Source: Burkholderiales bacterium (GTDB lineage: Bacteria; Pseudomonadota; Gammaproteobacteria; Burkholderiales; Burkholderiaceae_C). From it: DNA of 64,000 nucleotides. How positions within the stretch are numbered: position 1 is the first letter of the stretch; every line of letters begins with the position of its first letter. The DNA is taken from contig JAECRL010000004.1 in the NCBI GenBank assembly GCA_016000265.1, positions 9,850 to 73,849 on the forward strand, read 5' to 3'. Shown here piece by piece: positions 1-8,127 of this stretch. Made by a program: the position numbers and the translations under genes. Below the pieces are notes generated by a model. The model did not search any database. It was not told the DNA's origin and saw nothing but the letters and a program-made list of their open reading frames with translations.

Positions 1-54
1 GCGGGGGGTGAACAGCGCGCCCCAGCCGGGGCCGGCCACGCCTTGGGCCACGCG
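1..54 (-). pseudogene. Fragment of a second vgrG, cut by the window edge
   Basis: These 54 bases are identical to a stretch inside the intact vgrG near 3949-4002. They encode the same conserved VgrG segment (VAQGVAGPGWGALFTPR) on the minus strand. Identity stops abruptly at about base 55. Upstream of that (to the right) the reading frame stays open for about 12 codons of unrelated sequence and then meets stops, so no normal VgrG N-terminus precedes it. I infer a displaced 3' vgrG piece left by recombination between T6SS modules. Whether a long C-terminal part continues to the left of the window cannot be seen. Confidence 0.6.
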
Positions 55-126
55 CTCAATTGCTCGGCGCGCGGCTAACAAGCGCCACCTCACAGGCGGC
101 CATCACATTCACCCGATCAATGCCGA

Positions 127-1059
127 TCACTGAGGATTGCTCCACTGCCAGATCGTCAAGCCATAGTCACCGCCGAGGCTGGGCATGATCTCGCCTTGTT
201 TGAAATGCCGACGATCTTCGCCGACAGGTGTGAACCACCAGCCTTCGTGCGGACAGGGCTGACCGGCTTCGCAACGCAGGCGTTGTGCAGCATGGGCCCG
301 CCAAGGCTCTTCTCCCGGAACACCGCCGCCTTCGTTGGCCACGCGCTCGACCAGGGTCCACGTGGCAGGCACCTCGTCCATTGCTTGGCTGTCCGGATCT
401 TCAGGATGACTCATCACATTTGCACCCCAGGCATCATGGCCTTCGATCAGCAATTGAGCGCAAGAGTTGCTGATGTCGGGCAGGTAAATGCCGTTGCGCG
501 GCACCCGATCGCCGGTCTTGACACGCACCTGAGGGTTCAGGCGGTATTGAGGCCAAGAGGCGGGTGCATTCAAGGGGCCAAAAGCGCTTTCCTCGTACTC
601 GGTGCTCAAGTAGCTTGGGCGCCACTGAGCTAGAGCAGTTGCATCAATGTTGGAAACAGGTCGTCCGCATGCTCGCCTCGCCGAGTCATAGGCGTCTTCA
701 TAGGGCTGCGGCATCCAATCGAAAGGGTAGTCACGACTGATCGCCGCAAAGGTGCTTTCCACATTGCCCGCCTGTCTCAAGGCATTGAGGTTGCCGTGCG
801 ACAGGTGCACGTACCCCTTGTTCAACCCATCCAGCACCCACTGCATGTTGGGGATGACGCGCTCACCCCAAACAACATCGGGCTGCTCGCTCTGATGCCT
901 GCTGCGGTAATCAGGTGGCAAGTGCCGCATGAACTCGGCCAGCGCGTCGTTGGCCGCTTTGACCATGGCCGCAAAGTGATCGCGCATGGCGCCAAAGTAA
1001 TCCAGCGAGCTGTAGCGTTCAAGCAAGTAGATTTCTTGAGGGATCAGAGGCGCACTCAT
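127..1059 (-). CDS. Imm71/Imm72-like immunity protein of the T6SS island
   Basis: A 310-residue soluble protein with no signal peptide or membrane segment. Its start overlaps the stop of the upstream effector gene (ATGA overlap at 1056-1059), so the two are probably translationally coupled. The C-terminus holds a GWWFTP...FKQGE..P..GGDYG.TIWQW pattern that I associate with the Imm71/Imm72 families found beside VgrG effectors in Burkholderiales. The gene order vgrG, effector, immunity fits a protein that neutralises the effector encoded at 1056-2525. The family assignment is from memory of the motif; the immunity role is inferred from position. Confidence 0.65.
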   Translation of the reverse strand: MSAPLIPQEIYLLERYSSLDYFGAMRDHFAAMVKAANDALAEFMRHLPPDYRSRHQSEQPDVVWGERVIPNMQWVLDGLNKGYVHLSHGNLNALRQAGNVESTFAAISRDYPFDWMPQPYEDAYDSARRACGRPVSNIDATALAQWRPSYLSTEYEESAFGPLNAPASWPQYRLNPQVRVKTGDRVPRNGIYLPDISNSCAQLLIEGHDAWGANVMSHPEDPDSQAMDEVPATWTLVERVANEGGGVPGEEPWRAHAAQRLRCEAGQPCPHEGWWFTPVGEDRRHFKQGEIMPSLGGDYGLTIWQWSNPQ

Positions 1060-2525
1060 TTGGATCCAAACCAGTTGTGTTGAAGGATGGGCACGCCCAC
1101 CAGGTTGACTTCGATGTTGCCTTCGTCATAGCCCCAGCCTGTGAACTCGCGCTTGCCCAGTTGGGATCGCTGTAAATCTGCTGGGTTGACCACGATCTGC
1201 TCAGAACCGCCTTGTAGCCAAAACCCATCGCCCTTGTCGTTGGCTTTGACGACGTTGCCTGCACCATCCTTGAGGGGCTGAGAAGCAGCCTTGCCACGCC
1301 AAACCTTCAACCCATCCCCTGGAGGCACGGTGTAGGTGACAACTTCGCCATTGTGATTCCAGTGCCGCCATACCGCGAAGCAGTCGCGCCATTGCGCCTT
1401 GTTGTGCAGCTTGTCGAACTCGGCCTTGGTCATCCAGCAGATGCTGTTGTCGTAGCTGTTGGGGTCGAGCACACGGTAGAGCACCGTGCCGGGAGTCAGC
1501 ACGTCGGGACTGGCGTTGTGGAAAGTCTTGTGTGCTTTCCACAGCGGTCCCTTCGCATCGTCGCCAATATCGAAATGCCCAGGAGGAACCTTCGGTGGTT
1601 TTGGCATCGCCATGAACTCCCCCCGCTTCGCCACCTTCACATGCTCAGGCGGATTCCTGCGCAACGCCTCGACCTCAGCCTCCAGGCTGAAGCGCTGGAA
1701 GCTGTGCGGGTTGACCGCATTGGTTTGGGCGCGATTCATCAGCCGATGCTCGACATCCAGCCTCTGCGCCAGTTTGTTGAGCCAGTCTTGCGCAGGCTTG
1801 AGCACCGTCGCCAACCCCTCATTGAGCCCTTGCCTGACTTTTTGAACCGTCTGCAACAGTTGCCCGGCGCGGGTTTTCATGGTGGCATTGCCCCATCGCT
1901 GCACCAGGTCCAGCAACTTTTGCAAGGCCTGGATCGCTGAATCAAATGCCTTGGTCAGTTGCCCCACATTGAGTGACGCGGACAACTTGCGCAACTCCGT
2001 GGCCAGATAGGTGTACGGGTTGTCAATGCGAAGCGTGGCCAGCGTTTTGCGCACCTCCGGTCGCGCCAGGAAGTCATTGAGCTTGCGGATGCCCGCCTCC
2101 ACATAGGGTGTGGTCGCCTTCCACAAGTCCGCATCCATCGCGGCCTTGCCCGCGCTGAAGACGCCCTTACGTCCATAGGCAAACAGGATCTTGAAGCAGC
2201 CCTTGACCAGGCTGCCCAGGGTCGGGAACAAGCCGATGAGCGTGAGCACCAGTGCAAACCAGGCCCAGCGATTGGTGGTGTCCTGGTTGATCTTTTTGCA
2301 GTTGGCAACCACGTCTCGCACGTCGCAGATTTGATCCACCAACGGGATCATCGAAATCACCGTGCCCGTGACAGCTTGCGCCGTGGTCTGGTCGTCGGCA
2401 AAGTCACCCTGCAAGACCACCCAGATCCACTCGGCTGCTGCGCTCATGTCCTGCTTGGCGCTTTGCACCCATCGCGCAGGCGCGGCTGCGAACCACGCAA
2501 GCGCGTTCTCAAATTCGGCTTGCAT
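1056..2525 (-). CDS. Polymorphic T6SS effector with an unrecognised C-terminal toxin domain
   Basis: A 489-residue protein starting 3 bases after the vgrG stop, so it is probably VgrG-delivered cargo. Residues 1-60 form an acidic/amphipathic head with a TGTVISMIPLVDQICDVRD motif that recurs in Burkholderiales polymorphic toxins. A hydrophobic stretch follows at about residues 85-125 (WAWFALVLTLIGLFPTLG), then a long helical region to about 300. The last 150 or so residues look like a separate domain: a VLYRVLDP entry, several conserved-looking Trp residues (WRDCFAVWRHW) and a VPPGDGLKVWRGKAA block. I cannot name the toxin activity. An ADP-ribosyltransferase-like fold is one weak possibility from the YRV opening. 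No PAAR or MIX motif was seen. Confidence 0.7.
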   Translation of the reverse strand: MQAEFENALAWFAAAPARWVQSAKQDMSAAAEWIWVVLQGDFADDQTTAQAVTGTVISMIPLVDQICDVRDVVANCKKINQDTTNRWAWFALVLTLIGLFPTLGSLVKGCFKILFAYGRKGVFSAGKAAMDADLWKATTPYVEAGIRKLNDFLARPEVRKTLATLRIDNPYTYLATELRKLSASLNVGQLTKAFDSAIQALQKLLDLVQRWGNATMKTRAGQLLQTVQKVRQGLNEGLATVLKPAQDWLNKLAQRLDVEHRLMNRAQTNAVNPHSFQRFSLEAEVEALRRNPPEHVKVAKRGEFMAMPKPPKVPPGHFDIGDDAKGPLWKAHKTFHNASPDVLTPGTVLYRVLDPNSYDNSICWMTKAEFDKLHNKAQWRDCFAVWRHWNHNGEVVTYTVPPGDGLKVWRGKAASQPLKDGAGNVVKANDKGDGFWLQGGSEQIVVNPADLQRSQLGKREFTGWGYDEGNIEVNLVGVPILQHNWFGSK

Positions 2526-2528
2526 GGA

Positions 2529-5483
2529 TCACCCCAAAGATTGTTCTGCGGAATTGAGCATGGCGTCGAGCCCTGTCCAAGGCTTCTCAGCCAATGGATC
2601 GCGAGGTTCGTACTCGACACGTTGCGCTTGCTTGGGAACGCTCTCGTGCCTGGCTTGGCCTCCTGCGTTGAGCACGCCAGAAACAACCACGCCACCTTCG
2701 AAGTGGATGTGGTATTTCCGACCCGCCATGGGCATGCCTTCGGCATCGGTTCGGTTGATGTCGATCCAGTTGGCAGGCTCTGTCAGCCGCTGATCTGGCA
2801 GATGCATCAGCCCAGCAGCTTGACTCCCGCCACCCAACCAATCGTGACTTGCCCCCTTCACCGTCCACGTCCCCGGGCAGGTGAAGGTGATGTTGCCGCC
2901 CTCGATGACGACCTGGCTTTGCCCCGCCGTCAGCGTGAGGCTTTTGGACGCCTGGATGCGCACCTCGTCGGTGGTGCTTTGCACCGTCAGGTCTTGCTCG
3001 GACCAGATCTGCTGCGCGTCGGTGTGGGCGCGCAGGCTCAGCGCGGCTTGGGCGGTGATGGCCTGGATGCCGCCGGCGTGCGTGTACAGGCTGGTGGTCT
3101 GGCCGCTGACGGCGCTGACGCTGTGGGCGGCCGCGAGGTGGGCGTCGCCCTGCGCGGCCACGCTGCTGTCCTGGCCGCTGTAGAGGCTGATGCTGGCGGG
3201 TGTGACCCACACGGCGCTGGCCGGGGTGTCGAGGTGCAGCAGGGGCTTGGCGAAGCGCTCGACTGGCTCGGCCAGTTCGCGGCCACCGGGGCCGCGTCCC
3301 CCTCGTGCCTTGCGGGCGTCCTGGCCGCCCACGGCACCTTCGTGGCGGCCTTGGGCGCGCGGGTCCATGGCGTCGGCGTGGGCCTGCCAGGCTTGTCCGC
3401 TTTCGTGGCTGTGCAGGCCGTGGGCGCCTTGCTGGCGCGCGCTCTGGCCCAGGGCCTCGCCGAGTTGGCGCGCGGCGTGCAGCTGGCCCACGGCTTCGGC
3501 GGCGTCCATCTGCGTGCTGGCCACGCTGGCGCCTTGGGCGGGGCGAGCGGAGGTGCTCAGCAGCAGGCCTTCACCGGCGCGCACCACGGCCCAGCCTTCG
3601 GTGTGGCCGTAGAAGCCTTCGCCCAGCCACTGGCCGCGCTGCGAGGCGCCGCCGTGGGCGCCTTGCTGGATGAGGCGGCCCAGCGTGAGCTCGCTGTGGC
3701 CGGTGGCGCTGGAGTGGCTGGCCAGGCGCATGCGCAGCTGGCCGGTCGCGTCGTCGATGACCCACTGGTTGGCGCCCTGGTCGTCGAGGTGCGGGTGGTG
3801 CCAGCCCGAGAGGGTGCCGGGGTGGTTGGCGCTGGCGTCCTGGCCGGCGGGCCAGGGCAGCGGCTGGGGGCCGTTGTGCAGCTGGCCGATGATCAGCGGG
3901 CGGTCGATGTCGCCGTCGATGAAGTCCACCAGCACCTCGGTGCCGGGGCGGGGGGTGAACAGCGCGCCCCAGCCGGGGCCGGCCACGCCTTGGGCCACGC
4001 GCACCCAGGTGCCGCTGGTGGCGTCTGCGGGGGCGTGTCCGGTGGGTGCCCCCGTGGGGGTCAGCGGCGCGCTCAGGCCACCGGCCAAGGGCGACTCGCC
4101 TCGCTGCCAGGCGAACTGGATGCGGATGCGGCCGTCGCGGTCGCAGTGGATGGGCTCGCCGGGCGGGGCCATGACGACGGCGGTTTGCGGGCCCGGCGCA
4201 GTGGGTGCGACGAAACCGCTGGCCGGGTCCGTGGGCAAGGGCAACAGGCGCAAGGCCTCAGGTGCGGCCTCGAAGTGGTTGCGGTAGCTGCCCTGCTCCA
4301 CGTCGGTGGCGCGCAGGATGGCCGCGGCCTGGGCGCCCAGGTTGTTGGCCATGTCGTGGGTGACGCTCAGGACGCAGAAGCGGCGCGCGCGCCCGGGGGT
4401 GGGGTGGGCGCTGTGGTCGAGCAGCTCGAAGGTGACGCCTTCGTGCAGGGTGCGCACGGCGCCTTGAGCCTGGATGCGCTGCTGCTGCAGGCGGTGGGCG
4501 TCGAGCCGGGCCTGGGCGCGGGCCTCGGCGACGGCGGGGCTGCCGTGCTGGGCGTCGCTGACGCGGCCGGCGGCGTGCTGCCGCTCGCCATGGCCGCGGT
4601 AGAACTCCAGCGGGGGCACGGCCGCGGGGGCGTCGGGCGAATGGGCGCCGAGGTGGGCGCTCGCGCCGACCCCGGCGAGCTGGCGCTCGTCCCAGGCGGC
4701 CAGGGTGATGGCGTTGGGGCCGACGTGGCGGGCGGTTGCCCAGGCCGTGAGGGTGTCTTGCGAGAAGCCCCCGAAGGCGTCGCCGGCCAGGGCGCCGAGT
4801 GCCCCGGCCAGGCCGCTGGCGGCGCCGTGGCGGCCCGGCTGGCTGAAGCGCAGCCCGCCGAGGTCGGGGCGGCTGGCGTGTTGATCGAAGACGACGAGCG
4901 TGGGGCCGCTCTCGGCGTTGGGGTGGTGGTCCAGGCGCCAGCTCCACCCCTCGGCGGCCATGAGGCGGCAGGCGAAGGCCCAGTCGGTCTCCCGGTACTG
5001 GGTGGTGTGGGCGCGCACGGGTCCGGGCTCGGTCAGCTCCAGGCGCAGGGGCAGTTGGGGCCAGGCGCTCACGACCTGGGTGACGATGTCGGCGGCGGTG
5101 AGGTCCTGGAAGATGCGGGTGTCGCGGCGCAGGCTGAGCCAGCAGCTGCCGTCGCGCAGGGTCAGGCGGTAGCGGCCAAGGCCGCCGTCGCTGCCCAGCT
5201 GGGCGGCCTCGGCCACCCAGCCGCGCCAGGTTCGCCGGCTGCCGTCTGCGCACAGCAGGCGCAGGCTGGCGGGGGTGCCCATGAGGGACTTGAGCGGCAG
5301 GTCGGCCTGGGTGCTGACGCAGTCGATGTGCGCGTGCAGCGGCTGCCCGGCGTGCACGGCTTCGCGCACGGTGGCGCGCTCGACCAGCAGGGTGTCCGCG
5401 GGCCAGGCCGTGTCGATCTGCAAGAGACGCGTGGCCTGGCCCAGCGTCAGGGCGGCCGTGAGGCGCGACGCCAGTGAATTCAT
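2529..5483 (-). CDS. vgrG: T6SS spike protein VgrG with DUF2345 extension
   Basis: A 984-residue VgrG (TssI), the trimeric spike at the tip of the T6SS tube. The N-terminal phage-baseplate-like half includes FYRGHGER and a region resembling gpD. The middle holds the conserved IQFAWQRGE...GTWVRVAQGVAGPGWG and PRPGTEVLVDFIDGDIDRPLI blocks of the gp5-like OB fold. The C-terminal third is a DUF2345-type extension with repeated short beta segments, ending in a KYHIHFEGG tail that may dock the cargo. An AGGTGGAG ribosome site precedes the ATG. The effector and immunity genes follow immediately on the same strand. No other T6SS sheath or baseplate genes are in the window, so this is an orphan vgrG island. 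Confidence 0.93.
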   Translation of the reverse strand: MNSLASRLTAALTLGQATRLLQIDTAWPADTLLVERATVREAVHAGQPLHAHIDCVSTQADLPLKSLMGTPASLRLLCADGSRRTWRGWVAEAAQLGSDGGLGRYRLTLRDGSCWLSLRRDTRIFQDLTAADIVTQVVSAWPQLPLRLELTEPGPVRAHTTQYRETDWAFACRLMAAEGWSWRLDHHPNAESGPTLVVFDQHASRPDLGGLRFSQPGRHGAASGLAGALGALAGDAFGGFSQDTLTAWATARHVGPNAITLAAWDERQLAGVGASAHLGAHSPDAPAAVPPLEFYRGHGERQHAAGRVSDAQHGSPAVAEARAQARLDAHRLQQQRIQAQGAVRTLHEGVTFELLDHSAHPTPGRARRFCVLSVTHDMANNLGAQAAAILRATDVEQGSYRNHFEAAPEALRLLPLPTDPASGFVAPTAPGPQTAVVMAPPGEPIHCDRDGRIRIQFAWQRGESPLAGGLSAPLTPTGAPTGHAPADATSGTWVRVAQGVAGPGWGALFTPRPGTEVLVDFIDGDIDRPLIIGQLHNGPQPLPWPAGQDASANHPGTLSGWHHPHLDDQGANQWVIDDATGQLRMRLASHSSATGHSELTLGRLIQQGAHGGASQRGQWLGEGFYGHTEGWAVVRAGEGLLLSTSARPAQGASVASTQMDAAEAVGQLHAARQLGEALGQSARQQGAHGLHSHESGQAWQAHADAMDPRAQGRHEGAVGGQDARKARGGRGPGGRELAEPVERFAKPLLHLDTPASAVWVTPASISLYSGQDSSVAAQGDAHLAAAHSVSAVSGQTTSLYTHAGGIQAITAQAALSLRAHTDAQQIWSEQDLTVQSTTDEVRIQASKSLTLTAGQSQVVIEGGNITFTCPGTWTVKGASHDWLGGGSQAAGLMHLPDQRLTEPANWIDINRTDAEGMPMAGRKYHIHFEGGVVVSGVLNAGGQARHESVPKQAQRVEYEPRDPLAEKPWTGLDAMLNSAEQSLG

Positions 5484-5648
5484 GACTCCACCTGAGGTTG
5501 TATTCTGTTCAGACTGCCCTTTTTGGACAGCCTCGCATCATCAAACGTCGGCACTTGTCGGCTGGCCCCCACCCTGGGGGAAAGTTGCAAGAAGTTGTAT
5601 CGTCCGCATGCGCCCTCCCCCTGGCGCGGACACGAACCGGATTCGCCT

Positions 5649-6542
5649 TTGAACGCCCCCCCAAGTTCGCCTGCGGCACGGGCCGCCACCCAACCCGATC
5701 GGTCGCTGGGCAAGCCCCTGACGGGCTGGCGCCTGCGGCTCTACACCATCATCTTCGAGGCCGACACGGTGGCCGGTCGGCGCTTCGATCAGGCGCTGCT
5801 GCTGCTGATCGTGCTGAGCGTGGTCATGGTGATCATCGACAGCGTGCCCACCTTGCCGACGTCGGTGAGCCGGGTCTTTGACGTGGCCGAGTGGGGGTTC
5901 ACCGCCTTGTTCACGCTGGAGTACGTGCTGCGTTTGCTGTGCGTGCAAAAGCCGCTGGTCTACGCGCGCAGCTTCTTCGGCGTCATCGACTTGTTGTCCA
6001 TCTTGCCGACCTGGCTGGCGCTGCTGGTGCCGGAGCTGCACGTCTTCATCGACGTGCGGGTGCTGCGCCTGCTGCGCATGTTCCGCGTGCTCAAGCTGAC
6101 GGGCTACGTGGCGGAGTACACGCAGCTGGGGCTGGCGCTCAAGGCCAGTCGGCGCAAGATCCTGGTGTTCCTGTCCTTCGTGCTGATGGTGGCGCTCATC
6201 ATGGCCACGGTGATGTACGTGGTGGAAGGCCCGGCCAACGGCTTCACCAGCATCCCCACGGCGATGTACTGGGCGGTGACGACGATGACGACGGTGGGGT
6301 TTGGCGACATCACGCCCAAGACGGACCTGGGGCGCCTGGTCTCGTCGGTGATGATGCTGCTGGGCTGGGGCATCCTGGCGGTGCCTACGGGCATCGTGAC
6401 GACGGAGATGGCCAACCTGCGCGGGCGCCCGCCCACCCCGACCACGCGCACCTGCCAGAACTGCCTGACCGAAGGGCACAGCCCCGCGGCGCGCTATTGC
6501 CTGCACTGCGGCAGCGCGCTGCCCGAGTACCTGCGGGACTGA
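5649..6542 (+). CDS. Voltage-gated-type potassium channel with C-terminal zinc ribbon
   Basis: An integral membrane ion channel of the six-helix voltage-gated superfamily. Hydrophobic segments start at LLLLIVLSVVMVII. An S4-like helix carries regularly spaced arginines (VRVLRLLRMFRVLK). The pore loop has the K+ selectivity filter TVGFGD, followed by the last helix MMLLGWGILAVPTGIVTTEM. The C-terminus is unusual: two CxxC pairs (CQNC and CLHCG) make a small zinc ribbon in place of a cyclic-nucleotide or RCK domain. The TTG start at 5649 gives MNAPPSSPAA and is chosen because longer starts run into the divergent vgrG promoter area; the start is uncertain. It ends 18 bases from the convergent gene. 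Confidence 0.85.
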   Translation: MNAPPSSPAARAATQPDRSLGKPLTGWRLRLYTIIFEADTVAGRRFDQALLLLIVLSVVMVIIDSVPTLPTSVSRVFDVAEWGFTALFTLEYVLRLLCVQKPLVYARSFFGVIDLLSILPTWLALLVPELHVFIDVRVLRLLRMFRVLKLTGYVAEYTQLGLALKASRRKILVFLSFVLMVALIMATVMYVVEGPANGFTSIPTAMYWAVTTMTTVGFGDITPKTDLGRLVSSVMMLLGWGILAVPTGIVTTEMANLRGRPPTPTTRTCQNCLTEGHSPAARYCLHCGSALPEYLRD

Positions 6543-6560
6543 GCCTGGGCGTCCGAGCGC

Positions 6561-8120
6561 TCAGCGGGTGGGCGAGCGCCGGGCGATGGCCTGCCCCGAC
6601 TCGCGCACCCAGTCCTGCAGGCGGTCGGCGGGCATGGGGCGGGCGAACAGGAAGCCCTGCAGCTCGTCGCAGCCCATGTCTTGCAGCATGCGCTGCTGGG
6701 CCTGCGTCTCCACGCCCTCGGCGACGACGGACAGGCCCAAGGCGTGTGCGAGTTTGATGACGGCGCCGACGATGGCCTCGGCGTCTTTCTCGCGGTCCAC
6801 GTCCTGCACGAAGCTGCGGTCGATCTTGAGCTCGCTGGCGGGCAGCTTGCGCAGGTGGCTCAGCGAGGAGTAGCCGGTGCCGAAGTCGTCGATGGACAGC
6901 TGCACGCCGACCTGGGCGAGGCGCTCGAACAGGCGCAGGCAGGCTTGCGCGTCTTCCATGGCAGCCGACTCGGTGACCTCGAAGGTGAGCTGGCGGGCGT
7001 CCACGCCGTGACGCTGCAGCGCGCCTTGCACGCGCTCGACGAGGTCGCTTTGGCGCAGCTGGTGCACCGACAGGTTGAGGGCCACGTGCAGGCTCAGGCC
7101 GGCGTCTTGCCAGGCGCGCATCTGACGGCAGGCGTCTTCGATGACCCATTGGCCCAGCGTGCCGATCAGGCCGAAGCGCTCGGCCACGGGCACGAAGATG
7201 GCGGGGCTGACCATGCCGCGCTCGGGGTGGTGCCAGCGCAGCAGGGCCTCGACGCCGGTGACCTGCCCGCTGGCGCCGTCGACCTTGGGTTGGTAGTGCA
7301 GCTCCAGGCCGGTGCGGGCCTCGATGGCGCCGCGCAGGTCGCGCTGCAGGTCGATGACGTCCTGGGCGTCGTGCTCCATGGCGGCATCGAAGAAGCAGTG
7401 CATGTTGCCCCCGGCGCGCTTGGCCGCGACGCGCGCGGCGTCGGCGCGGGCGATGAGGCGGGCGCGCGAGCCGTGGTCGGGGTAGAGCACGATGCCGATG
7501 GAGCACGACAGGCGCACCTCGTGGCCGTGAATGCGGTAGGGGCGCTGCAGGTTGTGGCGGATGCGCTCGGCCACCAGCGCGGCGGAGGCGCTGTCGGGGT
7601 CGCCTTCCACGAGCATGAGGAACTCGTCCGCACCCATGCGGGCGAGCGTGTCGGTGGAGCGCCCCAGGGTCATCAAGCGGGAGGCGACCTCTCGCAGCAG
7701 GCCGTCACCCGCGGCGTGGCCGTGCGAGTCGTTGATGGCCTTGAAGCCGTCGAGGTCGATGCACAGCAGGGCCAGGCGGCGCTGCTGGGTTTCGGCGCGC
7801 AGGGACGCGGACGCGAGTTGGTCTTCGAGCAGCAGGCGGCTGGGCAGGCCGGTGAGCGGGTCGCGCAGGGCGCGTCGGGTGTGCGGGGGCTCGGGCTCAG
7901 GCGTGGGGCGCGCGTCCGCAGCGGCATCCGGGTCGGCATCCAGGTCGGCATCCAGCGAGGCATCGGGTGAGGCGGCCGGTGAGATAGGCGGTGAGGTGGG
8001 CGGTGAGGTGGGCGGACGGCGGCGCGCCTGGACCCACAGGCGCAGAGCAGACGTCAGCGTGGCCACGGCCAGCAAGGCCAGCAGCAACCACCACCAGGGT
8101 TCGAGCTCGCCGGGCGTCAT
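6561..8120 (-). CDS. Membrane GGDEF-EAL protein, predicted c-di-GMP phosphodiesterase
   Basis: A 519-residue protein with one N-terminal membrane helix (WWWLLLALLAVATL) and a low-complexity linker rich in SP and DAD repeats (residues 37-75), coded by short tandem repeats. The GGDEF domain has the signature changed to GADEF (residues 163-167), so cyclase activity is doubtful. The EAL domain looks intact: EALLRW, the NLSVHQ asparagine, the FEVTES glutamate, IDDFGTGYS, KIDRSF, AEGVET and the QGFLFARPMP glutamine are all present. I predict hydrolysis of c-di-GMP, with the GGDEF domain perhaps sensing GTP. It sits 7 bases downstream of a homologous gene, in the same orientation. Confidence 0.88.
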   Translation of the reverse strand: MTPGELEPWWWLLLALLAVATLTSALRLWVQARRRPPTSPPTSPPISPAASPDASLDADLDADPDAAADARPTPEPEPPHTRRALRDPLTGLPSRLLLEDQLASASLRAETQQRRLALLCIDLDGFKAINDSHGHAAGDGLLREVASRLMTLGRSTDTLARMGADEFLMLVEGDPDSASAALVAERIRHNLQRPYRIHGHEVRLSCSIGIVLYPDHGSRARLIARADAARVAAKRAGGNMHCFFDAAMEHDAQDVIDLQRDLRGAIEARTGLELHYQPKVDGASGQVTGVEALLRWHHPERGMVSPAIFVPVAERFGLIGTLGQWVIEDACRQMRAWQDAGLSLHVALNLSVHQLRQSDLVERVQGALQRHGVDARQLTFEVTESAAMEDAQACLRLFERLAQVGVQLSIDDFGTGYSSLSHLRKLPASELKIDRSFVQDVDREKDAEAIVGAVIKLAHALGLSVVAEGVETQAQQRMLQDMGCDELQGFLFARPMPADRLQDWVRESGQAIARRSPTR

Positions 8121-8127
8121 GGTCCGC

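Noticed and set aside
2331-5477. A 1048-residue open frame on the plus strand opposite vgrG
   Set aside because: It is antisense to a clear VgrG, has an Ala/Gly/Val/Arg-rich composition produced by GC-rich third positions, and shows no family motif.
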